DNA of 64,000 nt from Pycnopodia helianthoides (GCA_032158295.1 CM063244.1:29018241-29082240); one strand, 5' to 3'; shown: positions 13,601-28,600, counted from the stretch's first letter. Made by a program: numbers and translations. Notes: generated from the sequence alone by a model not told the origin.

Positions 13601-16600
13601 CACTTGATTTCATTCCTAATTGATGTGATAACCAAGGGAGAAACCACACAAGGTGTGTCTTGCACAATGGTCTATTGTGTATTAACCTGGGCATGATGCC
13701 CAACTAACCACCTTCACATCCCCTGTTTTGATTATCAGAAACACAATGTGGTTGTTATTGACCGCTTCACTTGACGGCAAACCTCCCAAGTGTACCATGC
13801 CAAATCATTCTGGGAACCTTCATCTGTTGATATCGCTTGAAGATTGAGTCAACTTGCATCTTGCTAATTACATGTAAATTTGACCCAAATCTAGATTTTG
13901 AACAGAGTATTTGTAACATCAACAAGAGAGAGCCAACTTTGGTCTGAAACGAATCTACTTCAAGTGATATGTTATGCAGTAAACATTATTATGTCATCAT
14001 TGGTTTATCTTCTGATCTTCTTCTCCACAGTGTACATTGGTGATGCATGTAGTTCTCACATGTGTAGTGGCCATGGTAGATGTACTCAAGATGGCTGTAG
14101 GTGAGTTTGTTATTAATGTCAAGTTTTGTTTTATTTGTGTTCTTATTATGGAAAGGGGAAAAAAAAACCTTCTTAAATTTTGAAAATTATCGTTCTGGGT
14201 TTGTGGGGAAAAATATATGATTGCGAAGAGTCTACTATGATTCATCACTTGGTGACCCCTATGTGGTGTGTCCTGGTTGAGTGGTTATAAGAGCACCGAA
14301 CTCAAGCTCTGGTGTTTCTGATCAGCACAGTATGGGTTCAAGTCGCGGTCGTGACACTTGTGTCCTTTAGCAAGATACTTTTGCACAATTGCTTTGCCCT
14401 TTGGATGAGGTTTAAGACATAAGTCCTGTGTACTGGGATTGGATGTAGTAAACTTTATTTCACAAATTGAGCCACTTTTGGTTTACATAAATTTTTAAAT
14501 ATCACCAAGGCCAGGATAGTAAATAAACACAAAAGCTCACAGATATACATTAAACTTACTCGGTTTAAAGATAGTGATGGTAGAAAGCTTTCTTTGAAAT
14601 ATTACTGGCTGAGGTGCTGTAGTTTTTGAGAAGTAAGTAAAACAGTTTCACAAATATCCTTTTTGTCTTAGAGAGACGAAAAGTTCTTTTGTTTAATTCG
14701 TTGAATGCTGCCCTCACACATCTGATGATAGTTTTAATTTTTAAATTGGAAAGATTCGCAAATCGTTCATGTCATGTTTCTTTGTACCCAGTAAAACAGG
14801 AGAATATCTATTTTATATTGGGCGTATATGTGACCCGCTCTGTAAAAATGAGTCAGATGTTGACAATTTAAAGAATTGGATTATATACATGGCTGGAAAG
14901 AACATACCAACAGCAGTAATTTGGTATATGTCTAAGCTTTGGGGTGTATCGCGTTGCTGAGTTACTCCCGTTTGAAATTAGCCAATATATCATTTTTTGC
15001 TGAAAACGAATTACAAGTAAATTGATGTTTAAAATTACCATTTTGCTCTACATATAAGCAAAAGGATACAAATTAGACTAAAGTATGATCACAAAATTGT
15101 TGTTTTCTTAAATTGAGTGTTCTGAAAGTTTACCATGCAAATATAGATCTTAAACAAGTAAAAAAAAAAAAAAAAAAGAGCGGGTCACATATAGTGAGCA
15201 GAGATTCCTCGCGAGCGAGGTTGTTTCGAGTATGCATGTATGACATGTTTGTATTCACGCCGGTACACAAAACAATTGTAATCAACGTAAGTTATACCAT
15301 GAAATGCAGATACTGGTTTGACAATTACAAATGGTGTCCATGTGCTTTAAGAAACCCCATAACAATCTGCATAGTTTTGCCTAATTTAGAGATGAGGGAT
15401 CTATGTAGAGTTATGCTGGAAAAATGATCATATAATAATACTGAAATGTCAAAATCATTATTACCAAAACTATTTACTGTGCAGTTCATTTTACTTTCAG
15501 TTATTTTAAAAATTGTTTCTATTCATTTTTATGTAAATTAGTTGTGACTCATCTTTCATCGGTGAAGACTGCAGCATTCCACTCTCACCTTTTCCGACCA
15601 ATCTGACTGAGGAGTTTGAGGATTTCAGCGTTGACATAGATTTCAAGTTCTCTTCTGTCCGTGGTGGCGACGTTGGCTACGAGTGTGGAGTACTCGCTTC
15701 TGGTAAAGCATTAGTATTCAACCAGGCCGACAAAAGAGAGCTTGTAACGGAGGAGTTAGACACAACACAAAGCAGGTATACATTAGCATCTATCTATAAG
15801 TGCAAGTTTTTCCAAATACATAAATAACTATTTCTTTAACTCAAACATAGATCCTTGTCATTTGAACACGCATCACATGTCGTCCTTTATTTTGCCATGT
15901 GTTTATTGCCACAACATTGGACATTCATGTATAGAAATAAGTATAGGACAGTATATTGATTTTGTATGCTTAAAGGCAGTGGACACTATTGGTAATTACT
16001 CAAAATAATTGTTAGCATAAAACCTTACTTGGTAACGAGTAATGGGGAGAGGTTGACAGTATAAAACATTGTGAGAAACGGCTCCCTCTGAGTGACATAG
16101 TTTTTGAGAAAGAAGTAATTTTCCACGAATTTGATTTCGAGACCTCAGAATTAGATTTTGAGGTCTCGAAATCAACCATCTGAAAGCACACAACTTCGTG
16201 TGACAAGGGTGTTTTTTCTTTCATAGTTATCTCGCAACTTTGACGACCAATTGAGCTCAAGTTTTTACAGGTTTGTTATTTTATCCATATGTTGAGATAC
16301 ACCAAGTGAGAAGACTGGTCTTTGACAATTACCAATAGTGTCCAGTGTGTTTAATTCTCAGCGTTTTTCCCAAAACAATCGATCCCGCGAACAAGACGGA
16401 GGTACAAGGTTGTGTCTACATGGAGTCATCCACATTATTTAGAGGTTTTTGTTAGTTTTAGTTTTGGAGTGTGGGGTGGACAAGTTTCAGTGTCTATTTT
16501 GTGTTTATTGCTGAACACTTTCAAATGACAAGGATCTATGTGTGAGTTATATAAAACAAATATTGAATGCATTTCCTTCGTGCATTGGTGAAATCTGGCT

Positions 16601-19600
16601 TTTCCACATCACTTGGCTTCACCCTGTGAAATGGAACAGTCCAGATTTCACCTTGTAATTATATTCTTTGACAATGCACTGCATGCATTTAATACTTGTA
16701 TTTATTGTATCCATTTTTTTTTATCCTTCAAGATGCTAGGTTTGATTTGACTCGGAATTTTGCACTGATGCAAAATATTCATTAGTTGTTTTGTATAAAA
16801 TCCAAGTAGATCTTTGTCATTTGGAGGAAAAGCCAATCAACAAAATGTAGAAGATTGTTCATGTGCATGCATATGGTGTGGTCTATTGCAGGCATGCAAC
16901 TTTTCCTCAGATCAGCTGATTTCCTCTTTTTTTATTCTCAGTTTTACCATTCAAAATTGAAAAATACTGTACAAAATCATTGAAATTTTCTCTTTTTGGG
17001 CAATAGGAGGGGACCAAAATGTATGGTGAATAGTACCAAAATGCACAGTTTATTATGTAGGATGCGTGAATGAATGACGCGTGACCAACAATTCTCCAAT
17101 CAAATGACAAGGATCTTTATGGATCTTTATTTCCTCTGACCTTCCACACTATGCAATGCTATAGACCATGTAACCTTCAATTACAAAAAAAAGACCTGGC
17201 AGGCAAGACGCTACACTGGTCATATGGACAAATTATAGTCATATGGAAGAATTATAAAAATAACAGCTGAACAAGTTTTAAGATGAGCCTTCTTTCTTCA
17301 TATCAACAGTTGATAAAAATTAGACAGTGGAATCCTCATAAGATCAGTCTCCCATTGAGCTGTATACGAATCGTGCCTGCAGGAAGTCCAGGCTCCGTGG
17401 CTTTGTAAACATGTGATGTCACAGGTCACATGGTCTATAAAAGTATTAGTAACCTTGTCAATGGGTTTGGCGTGGTCAAGCGCACGGGACTCAAGCTCTG
17501 GTGTTTCTAAATCAGCAGAGTTTGGGTTCGAGTCCCCGTCTTGACACTTGCGATGTCCTTAAGCAAGACACTTAACCATTATTGCTTCGTCCTTTGGATG
17601 GGACGCAGCGGTAGGTCCCATGTGCTGTATAATACCATAAAAGAACCCACTACATGTATTGTAAAGAGAGATGGTTTGCCCCAGTGTTTCTGGGAGTGGC
17701 TGCTGAGTGCACCTTGTGAACCCTTATAAGGTGCTACATAAATAGGTCTCATGTATTAAAAAGTATTTCTCATTCATGTCATTGTTTAAGTGCCTTGAGC
17801 ACCTCTTTGGTGAATACGTGCTCTATAAGAGACTTCAATATCATTATTAAGTTATAGGAAATCAATGTTCCAAATAATTAGCTTAACATTGATGCTTTTG
17901 CTAACGTCATGATGAAAACTGCAATTTGTATATTTTAAATATTGTTGTAACCCTTCCCCCAGGGTTATGGTGTATGTTCCTTTTGGAATAAAAAAAGAAA
18001 TCAAATCAATTCTATTATTGTTTTATGTTGACAGGTACCTTCAGTTTACTGTCGTATTGGCAGTCATTCCAGTGTCGGAACCTGTCCCTCTACCGATGAC
18101 CAATCAGAAGGCTTGTTACTGTTGTATACATGCAACAATGGCATTGAGTGGCAGCTGCTGAAACACATGGAGTATGACAGCTACAAAAACCCAAGGTAAT
18201 ACTTCACTTAGATTGTTAAGACCGTAGCATAACAGAGAGATTCAATCTACATGATCTGTATGGGTTATGCAAGTCTTATGCATGGATTAGAAAAATGGTA
18301 CCTGTTAAACCACTTCAGACTGCACAGACTTATGGCAGAATTTGTTTTACACCCGAACAAAAATATGCCTCGTAAAATCCCTTTCTGGAGGTGTGTAACT
18401 CCCAATTCCAGACCTTTGTCCTGTTGTATAAATGTGGCATACGAGAATGGACAGGCTGCCACCATTGTTCATCATTGTATTCTGCTCGATAGAAGTTGAG
18501 TCTGAGTGTTTCGAGGTCCCGGCCTACCATGGCAGATTATCGGCCATGGCTTATGGGGAGGTTTTGCGATTCACGGTGGGTGCACTCATATCTCACAAGA
18601 GAACAAAAAAATCCTGGTCGTAACCAGGAGAACCTTTGCTGTCTTTTCTTTGTCTTTTCTTTGAGGAAACAGTTTTCTCAAAGGAAAATGATTACATAAG
18701 AAGCTCCAAAAAGTTCTAAAAAAAATATACTGCAGGTGGGGACGGACAATTTTTTAAAATACTGACGTTGAGTGGTGAAATTTGCATGAGACTTGAACGG
18801 TCTATAACTAGCAATGAAGTGAAGTATTAAAGTCATTTGAAATATATTTTCTCAATCAATTTCATCATGATCGCTTTGTATTTTTTAAGTCATTGTTAAT
18901 CTTTCTACAGGTTTCAAATAAAGTTTTGAGTAAATCTACACCAAACAGGTCGAAACTGTTAATTGAAATAATAACCCAGAACCTTTTTTAATTGCAAGTT
19001 ATCATCCAATTATTTTTTGCAGTTACATAAATGTTGTACTCAAAATGTTGACAGGTTTATTTAGCTGTAATTTTAAGCAAACAGTAGGTCAACTAGTGGG
19101 ATAAATTTGAAAAGAAAACAAAAATTATTCCTCTGTTTTCTTTTACTTTAAAATAATAAAATGAAACATTGCTGTGTACAACTTTTTGTATCTCAGTAGA
19201 AATCTCCTGACTCTTAAAGGTATTTTATACAGAATTGGTAGAGCTGACAAAACAGTCCCAGACAGTTTTCAGGGTTTGTGTGATCAAGCATCATGAGATA
19301 ACAAATCTGTGAAAATTTGGGGCTAATCTTGTGTGAGTCATTGAAAATAGTGAAAAACCATGCACATTTTTCAGCATGTAAACACACTGGTCTTAATTTT
19401 GGTTGCGAACAACCGAAGTCAGCTGTTGCTTTTGTTTGGGTTTCTGGAAACAGTTTTCTTTAATATGGCTTCATTTCTGAGGGAAATGTCTCACAGAAAA
19501 AATGGTTCTAGTATGAACTTCGAATCAGTAAACTTTCAGACTAAAATTAAACATGTTTTTTATCCTGACCAATCCTGTATAATAGCTTTAAGAAGAATTG

Positions 19601-22600
19601 GTGTAATTAGGTTTACTTTACTCTAGGTTGCACTTTTAATTCTGAACATTTCTTTACAATGCTTTGATTTTGTAACTCTTTCCAATAGGGGGGAAGTGAT
19701 CCATCTTCCAGAAGAAGCCAAGTGTAATGCCTGCCGTTTCCGTTGGTGGCAGGCGTCCCATTCAGGCTTCGGTCGCGATGTCTGGGCCCTTGATAGTATC
19801 TCACTCACATCAGTCCTGTATAACACAATCAAGCTGGACATGAGCGATGACCGAATGGTCAGAGAGGGTCTCAGCTTCCATCTTGGAGAGGTGCGAGATT
19901 TCTGCAAGGCGAATGCTGCTCTTGTGTGAGTACATATTGTGTCATTGTAAACAATTGATGAATAATTATGATTGCAATGGTGAGAATATTGAAGGAGTGA
20001 AAAATGGAATGTTCCATTAACTGGGAACCATTTAAATGGAACATTCCATCTTTCAACAAATGAAAGTATTCTCTCAATCAGTGCCAATTGCAAAACATTT
20101 ATGATACGTTTTATAAAACATCCAAGCAGATTTTGTTGATTGGAAAACTATAAGAATAAACAAAATGTACCCGATTGTACTATTCTTGCATCCACTTCTT
20201 TGGTACTGCTAATGTTTTGTGCTGAGTATAACCAGTGGCGTAACCAGTTGTTTTCATTTTTGGGGGGAGGGGACAAGCAGGGCTAAAGACATAACTTGGG
20301 GGCTATTAATGTATAAAACCATTTATTTGTGCATTTAAAAAAAATTAATTTTGGGGATGGGGCAAGAGGGGCGAGCATAAAAATCATCGTCCTTGAAAAT
20401 GGAGTGAAAATCTACTTTTCTCCTTGAAATTGTAAATTCCCCTTTTTCACAGAGTTCTTTTTTAACTAGCCAGAGCCTAAGTGTTTCACATTGTTTTTAC
20501 TGTGCTTCACTGCTGAAAACATTACTAACCGATTAAAGAGTTCTAGGCTTGGATGGAGACGTTCCCTGCAATCATGGTGAAATTCACAGAGACAGTAGAT
20601 GGTCTGGAGACTCTTTTTTCAAGGTGGTTTAAGGGAATTTAGCATGGTGAAAGGAAATAATTTTTCTTTAATTTCAGCTAAAATATGCGCTTCACTGAGA
20701 TTTCACGGTGGTTTCACAGCAAAGATTTTCATAGTGATGTTCTCTGAACATGGGGGTTTCCGAGCCTGCCCCCCCCCCAACCACACAATGTATGTGTAGC
20801 TGCAAGATGTGGTCTAGTGTGCAATAGATTCCTAATGTGGTGGAATGAAAATGTGCAATTAATGTCCTAGTTTGGCCATGTTATGAGTTGATTATGAATT
20901 CTCCATGACCTACAGTCCTGCAGTCAAATGACCAGGATGTTTATGTACTATAACCATTTTTAATAAACCAAGTCTAACCTAGATGTCCAAACTAGCTTTG
21001 AGGTTTTCAATGTTTAGGATACTTGTTGACAATATTTCGGGTACACAAACACAGATGAGTTTAGGTTGCCCTAACAGGGTTACAGAATAAATGATGGTGA
21101 ATGTGAAGAATGGGGCTGTAGAACCAGTCAGTGATACATGTATCATCTTAATCTTTGACCAATCAAGACCAACCTAATTGTCCAAACTGGATTTGAGGTT
21201 TTTAATATTTAGGATACTTAAAAGACATTAGAGACAAATAAGTGATAGGAAATAGATTGGATTTTCAATTAGAAATGATAGACCAACAAAGAGCCATTTC
21301 ACTAGCTTTATTCCACATACTGCATCTCTTTGGAACTCCTTGCCTGGTGCATGTTTCCCTCCATCCTACAATCTAGACTGTTAGAGGAATATCAATTCCT
21401 ACCTTCAGCCTCCTTGTAGCCCCTTACCAAGAGTGGCTTTTAGTCTTGTTGTGTGTCGAACTTGCATTAAAAAGATATAAGAAACATGGACATCTGAACA
21501 TTTCTGGAATAGACTGCAATCTTATACCTTTTTAGGTGTATGAGTGAAGGTACTTATAACACATAATCACTCCACCCCATTGTGTGCAACTGCAAGCTGC
21601 TTCAGGCCTTCTGCTATCTCAAAGGGAAGGTCTTTTAATAGGGACAACTTAATTTCAAATACTACCTGAGTCTGAAACAAATATTAAAGATTTTACTTTC
21701 TACTTTTGTATTATTATTGTTTATATAACTTATCTTTTGAGAACTCTAATCTTCGTTGTATATAGAGTTGACAGAAGACTTTTTGCTGACATCAGTGTTT
21801 ACATGTAAAAAGACAAAAAATTAAAACAAGAAATTCATCTGCAGAACTCATCTTCTGAAATATAATAAATTAAATTTAAGTTCATTGCAGACTATAACAG
21901 TGATATGTAGTTCTCCATTTGGTATTAACTTGTTTTTCTTACGTGTAGGTTTTCTGGCTCTAGTGAGCCTGGTGGTATACGCTACGCAGAGACCCAGAGC
22001 TTACCGATAGGTGCCTCCTATATCCTGCAGTTTGACCTGGTTATGGGATGTGGACAAAGCTATGGCCAACCTCACAGAGATGGTACGGGATCTAATGATG
22101 TAGGGTTTCATGTAACCCTGTTTATTGTGATGTACTCGTTTTCCAATAGATAGAGTCCTTATGAAATTTGGGAAAAAGTGCAAGTCCCTAACCTCACGTT
22201 GAAATGGTGTAAAATGCCATTGTGTTTGATATCCTTTCAGTGCGATTTTTGCAATCCAACAATATCTGATGATGTCACATTTCAAGCACATTTTTGTACA
22301 GGAATTCTTTAGTATATTAACTGAATTTTGATGATATTCAATCAAAACGGCATTGAATTTGACTATTTGAAATGCACCAACCCATCTATTTTTGATATAA
22401 TGATGACATCATGTTTGAAATTTCGCTCTGAAAGATTATAAAATAAAAATGATATTTTACACTATTTTAGCAAGAGGTTAAAGACTTGTAATTTTTTTTC
22501 CCACTTTCGTACAGTTGCAATCTATTGAAAAATAAGTGCATCACAAAACAGAACTTAACCTTGGAGTCCCTCTAAACCAAGGGAACCTCAAAGTGACTAT

Positions 22601-25600
22601 CACTGTCATCTGTATGCCCATAGATCTGATGTTTGACACACAATGTAAAAATGATGATGATAACGTGATCTTGAACTCCAGTGATTTTTGTAGATTCTTG
22701 TAGATCAACAATAACGTGCATGGGTTTTAAGGCATTTTATGGTGAGGTATAATTAAATGTATTCAGTTTGCATTACTGTGTAGATTTGTTATTCAAGAAC
22801 ATGTCTTGCTATTTATTTTACTGCTGTGGAGTAGATTTCGGAATTTCAGGACAGTTCTTATCAGAAATAAGCAGTCTCTCGAATTCCAAAATCTACTCCG
22901 CAACAGTATAATAAATAGCAAGACAAGTTCTCAAAGAACAATATGTACAGGCTTAGTAAATATATAGACATGATGTTACCGCAAATGGAATATACAATAA
23001 TGTCATGAATTTAATTTACCAAATGAGTGAGATTTTAATTACAATATATTTTTTTTTCCAGATAAGAAGGTGTATCTTGAGTATTCTAGTGACCATGGTT
23101 TAACATGGCAGCTTGTTATTGATGAATGCCTACCAGGCCAAAGCACTTGTCAGGATGACTACCATAGTGCAAGTATTTACGATGACACTCAATATGGCGA
23201 ATGGACACTTGTTACTGTGCTACTTCCACCAGCAACGAGGTATGTGTAAGAGTTACAGAAAGCATCTAAATTGTTCAACCGTAGAGAGCGATGTAGGTTT
23301 GGACTAGTTGGTCATAAGTTTTTCTGGAGCTTGTATACCCTGTCATCTTTGTGGAGAGTGTTCTCCCCCTACGTCTGATCTATATGGTCAGCCTTCCTGA
23401 GCTATTTAGGGATTTTGTCAGGTTCTCTATCAATTAACGTGGCATTGTCCCATTTTATGGTGTGGTTGGTGGCTGCAGCGTGGTCGTTAATTGCAGACTT
23501 ATTATTCTACTCGGTAATAGAGGATGAGTGGATCGCTGGTTCGAGTTCTAAAGCTTTGAAGAACTGCAGGGTCGGCAGGACACAGTTCCTTGATAATTTA
23601 AACAACTTGTTAGCTAAAAACAACACAATGTTTCGGTTTTATTTTAATCAAACGATGACATGTAAACTTGGTTTAAATGACCGCGCATGATACTCATTGA
23701 GTTAAAAACTGGACAAACAAAAGGATTAATTTACAGTGCTAATGTATTGTTTTCATTCTTGGATTTTGTTTTGGAGAGTTGATTGCTAAAACTCGAAATG
23801 CTGTGATAAAGCTGCAATGTCTTGAACTCATTGAGTATCATGCGCGGTAATTAGTTTTTATGAACTACACGTTTTGCCTCTCTTTTGCCTTCCCTCTGTG
23901 ATCCTCTTTGTCTATTTGTGACCTTCTATTTGATTTATCTTAGAATGTCATCCCTGGATTTAGATGAATATTACTCATATTTGACACAAAAATAATGAAG
24001 CTATTCTCAACTGAAAAGCTTGTTAATTAGGCCTTGTAACTCTAAAAAAGATATCACAGTCTTTACAGAGCCTTTTTTGTCTTATTTCAGAACTGCATCC
24101 ACAAGATTCAGATGGCGACAGTCATTCTTCAGTGAGGAGGATTCCTGGGCTGTAGATAATATATACATAGGTAGAGAATGCCCCAAGCTTTGTCTTGGAC
24201 ATGGACACTGTGTGGATGGAATCTGCAGGTAAGCTTTAATCCTTGCTCAGGAGGACTGGGGCCTGATTTCATTGAGCTATTTATCAGTAAGCAAATTTGT
24301 GTGCTAACTTTAGCATGAAAATGTGGGTTTTATTAGCAGCTCTGTGCCCAATTTCATAGAGCTGGTTTAAGCACAAAAAGTAGCTAAGCACAACAAAATT
24401 GTGCTTACCAGAATAAGGTTACCAGCCAAGACATCTTTCCTTGTGTATCATCTGTGACTGGTATCCTGCAAATTTTTGCTGGGCAGAAAATTATTAAGCA
24501 CTAACTGTTTAAGCAGCTCCATGAAATTTGGGCCATGGTGTTTTCGATAAGCAGAGTGTGGGTTCGAGTCCTGGTCCTGACACTTGTCTCCTTAATAAGC
24601 AAGACATTTCACTATCATTCCTTGTCCTTCGTCCTTCGTAGTTGACATAAAGCTGTTGGTCCTGCATGTTGTGTAAATCACATAAAAGAGCCCAGTACAC
24701 TTGTGTTAAGTGAAGGGGTTTGACCCTAATGTTTCTGGCATGGTTTGGCTGCAGATTGCACCAGGGAGACTCTCAACATTAGGGCTAGTAAGCTAAGTTG
24801 GTAGAGCATTGGCACGCTAATTCGGAGGTCGTTGGTTCAAATCCCACTCTAGTCAATTTTTCTTTGTTCAACCCCAAGTTATTTAAAATTTACCAAGTCA
24901 GTTTCCCTTGTGGTTTATTACTTGATGATTTGTAAGAGTTTAATCTTAAAATCCCCAAAAGTCAAATCACACTTAGGGAAAGTGATATATTCTGCTAAAC
25001 ACAATATAATTCTCTGTTTCTTTGTAGCTGTGATGGGACTGGTTACCACGGAGACACCTGCACCCCTGGATATCTTGCTTCATCTGTCCAATCAGATTTT
25101 GAGGAGGCAGCTGTTCTGTTATCTGATTGGAGGGAGGTACATGGTGGGACAGTGACCAGCGGCGAGGATGGATGTGGAATCATTACCTCAGGATCCTCTC
25201 TATATTTCTCAGGAGTATGTCAATTTGGTTTTTAGAGGTTTTTGTTTTTGATTTAGTTAGTTAGTTAGTAGTGCGAGACGTCGCTTAGCCGACACCATCT
25301 CAAGAGCCTCTGATTGTCGCTTTCCAAGCATCCCAGTCTGCATGAGTGTCCTCAGCGGTTTCTTGTTGCGCTGCATCCTTCTTCAATCAGGTTGATTAAG
25401 TGAGTCTCCCCCTGCTCCTAGCTCCATCAATGGGTTCCCACCACACTAGAGGGGATGCAGATAGCTCTGGATGATGCACACAGGGGCCAGCCAGCCTCAT
25501 CCTCATTTTTAAGTTAATGTCTATTAGATTGTTGTGGTACCTGCATGCTGCTAAAAAATAGGAATCGAGCTGCTTCTAGCTACTGGGCAATCATGGTGGT

Positions 25601-28600
25601 TAGTGGTAAGACATCTGCTCTAGAATGGCAAACGTTGTGGGATCTAATCTAACCTGAGTAATATGCTTGTGGATTTGTTCACATAACTCAGAAAAGTACG
25701 GAGTGTACAGTGCTTTACACACATCGGTGTAGAGGTTTTTGTTGTTGCTGTAGTTTTTTTATTTTTTTTTATTTTTTCAAATTATTCAAAATTTAAAAGG
25801 AAGGTCCAACATTGGATGAACACATTTCATTTCTGGAGTGTTGTGGCTGAGTGGTCTAGTTCATTGGACTCAAGTTCTGGTGTTGTCTGCAGCTAAGTGT
25901 TGGTTTGACTCCAGGTCTTGGTACTTGTGTCCTTGAGCAAGGGTCTTATCAATAATTGTCCTTATGTCCTAATGCTTTGTAATGCATGTAAAAGAACACT
26001 CATTGTAAAAGAGAAGGGGCTTGCCCCGGTGTTTCCATTATGTTTGGCAGCACTGGAAACACTGGGGCAAGCCCCTGTGCCACCATGCTTCCTAGTGGGT
26101 GCTATGCTTCGCATAATCATTCATTGGTAGATACATGCGCTAGGCAAGACTCTGGTATTAGTAGTATTACTGCTATTAGAATATCTGTTTCAAGGAAGTC
26201 CTCACAAACTAAAATCTGTTTATTTTATAATTTGTTATGCTTACAGCCTGGCGTTCGTCAATTTGTGAGCCATGACCTCAACACAAGAGCAGCTACATTT
26301 GTCCAATTTTATATCCGTCTTGGTGGTGATGGCTCAGACCAGAACTGCCATGGGGCTGATCAACGAGAGGAAGGGGTGTTACTACAGTACTCCAATGATG
26401 GGGGAATTACATGGACATTGCTTCTAGAGTTATACTTTACTGATTATAAAGAAGCCAAGTAAGTAGTTTAACAGATAATAAGTCTTCTACTCATATAGAA
26501 TAGCAGAGTTACTTTAGACATTGCTTCTAGAGTTATACTATACTTTACTGATTACAAAGAAGCAAGTAGTAGTTTAACAGATATTAAAGATTCATTACAT
26601 TGGTTTTTAAAAAAACAGTATTGCTTGCTGTCTAGATTTATTATACTGATCATAAATGACAAAGTGTAAATTTAGACGATCGCATCTGTCATGAAATATG
26701 AAAAACAGATAACACATTTATGAACATTGTTCACTAAGAGTTATACGATTACAAAGAAGCCAAGTAAGTAGTTTAAACAGATATTAAAGGAACATTACAG
26801 AATTGGTTTTTGCTAACAAAACAGTTGCTGGCAGTGTAAGCACTTTATGTAATCCACCATATACATAAACTGACAAACCTGTGGAAGTTTGAGATCGATC
26901 GGCCATCTGGGTCATGAGAAAATAGTGAAAAACCGATAACACATTTGCATGAAATCATATAGATTCAACAAATGAATAAAACGCTCACTGAGCGATAAAC
27001 TCCAATCGGAAAATTAGTTTAATCATTTCTCATCAAATATGACATTTCAGACAGAAATATTTCAAGGGATGTTTTCTACTATCATCATTATTAGACCGTG
27101 TAAGTTTTATGTAAATCTGTGGTCAAAAAGTATATTTTACAAGTTTTTTTCTTACCAATTATGTAATGTTCCTTTAAGTCTTCTACTTAGGCCAAATCAA
27201 TTTTTGAAAATGTTTAGCGTCCCTGCCAAATTCCTTTTTAGAGGCAGCCTCCTTTTCTTTCTTTTTTCTTTTTAAGGATCAATTTTTACAATCTCTGACA
27301 AAAAAAAATCTATTCTAAAATACATTACATCGTATTTTTTTACTTTAGCACACTGAAAACACACACAGAAAAAAGCTGGCAACCATCTTAAAAAATAGCC
27401 CGGCTGTTTGTTTTAAAAAAAGTGTCGGGCGGCCCTTAAAAAAAAAGGCCAGCCTCCTTTTTTTTCAAAAAGGCAGGACGCTAAACATGTTTTGTTTTTT
27501 TTGCCTTATATGAGAATAGCAGAATTACTTGAGACATTGCTATTAGACATTATACTTAACTGATTACAAAGAAGCCAAGTAAGTAGTTTATACAGATAAT
27601 AAGTCTTCTACTCATATGAAAATAACAGAATTACTTGGACATTGCTTCTAACATGGACATTGGGAGTAAATATACAGGGATATAACCTGATGATTGATAG
27701 AGGGTGCAACATTTTTAAAATGCATAATGATATATTTACTTTTCAAAAGAATAGATGTACAAATTCTAGCAAAAAGTTAAATTAGGCAAGCAAATTGATA
27801 AAATATATAATCTGCAGATAAAGTAGTAAATGATATTTATGCTTGATCAATGAGTACATGCAGTGAGTCACAGAGACCTATTTATATTTTCGTTTGTCTA
27901 TTCCATTCCTAGATTTGTCTACCAGAAGCTTCCACAGTTGGCAAGGACTGAGAACACCAGGTTCCGTTGGTGGCAGCCTAAACATGGTGTATTTAACGAT
28001 CAATGGGCCCTAGATGATGTGTACATTGGCAATGAGTTCAGTATACCTGTAGGGGATAACAAATATGCCCAGGTAGGTGTCACTGTCTGAGAGCACAGTA
28101 AATCATGTTTATTTTATATCACACTTAGTGATCCTTGTCATTTGATTGGTGGAACACACGTCAGATGTCATACTTTATTTTGCCATTTATACTGTACGCA
28201 CACTCAAAAATTTATTATTTGAGTTCTATATTGATAAATATAGGATGCTTAGATTTGACATTGAGTATCGTATGTAATGATTGCATTGCTTGTTATTAGC
28301 ACGCTTAGGCCTAAGAAAAAAATTGTTGGATTGCCCTTTCCCGACTGACCGTAAAAGTAGCAAAATCTCTGTCGCGTTTTTGTTGTTGTTGTTGTGGTTT
28401 TCCCTTTTTTCACTTCAGAATTTTGATTTTATGAATATTTATGCTTACAAAATGGTAAATACGGTTTGTTTAAAATATAGATGACAGACACATATTAACA
28501 CTTTAGGTTTATACTTCAAAGTGCAAACATATCTACTTCACTATTGAAGTATTTATGCAGTGTGTTCTGGGCATTCTTTGACATCTAAAAAAAATAAATA

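Larger units (their letters stand above)
26515..27660 (+). pseudogene. Decayed partial copies of exon w15's 3' end and donor
   Basis: The end of w15 ('cattgcttctagagttatac', 'tttactgattataaagaagc', 'caagtaagtagttt') recurs at 26515-26575, 26740-26787 and 27533-27595, with a further scrap near 27640. The copies at 26740 and 27533 keep the GCCAA|GTAAGTAG donor sequence. None has the exon's start, so they are not functional exons. Confidence 0.75.

Noticed and set aside
18035..18195. Alternative acceptor at 18044 to explain the w9 frame change
   Set aside because: It does not restore the phase set by w8 and would drop the conserved RYLQFT strand.
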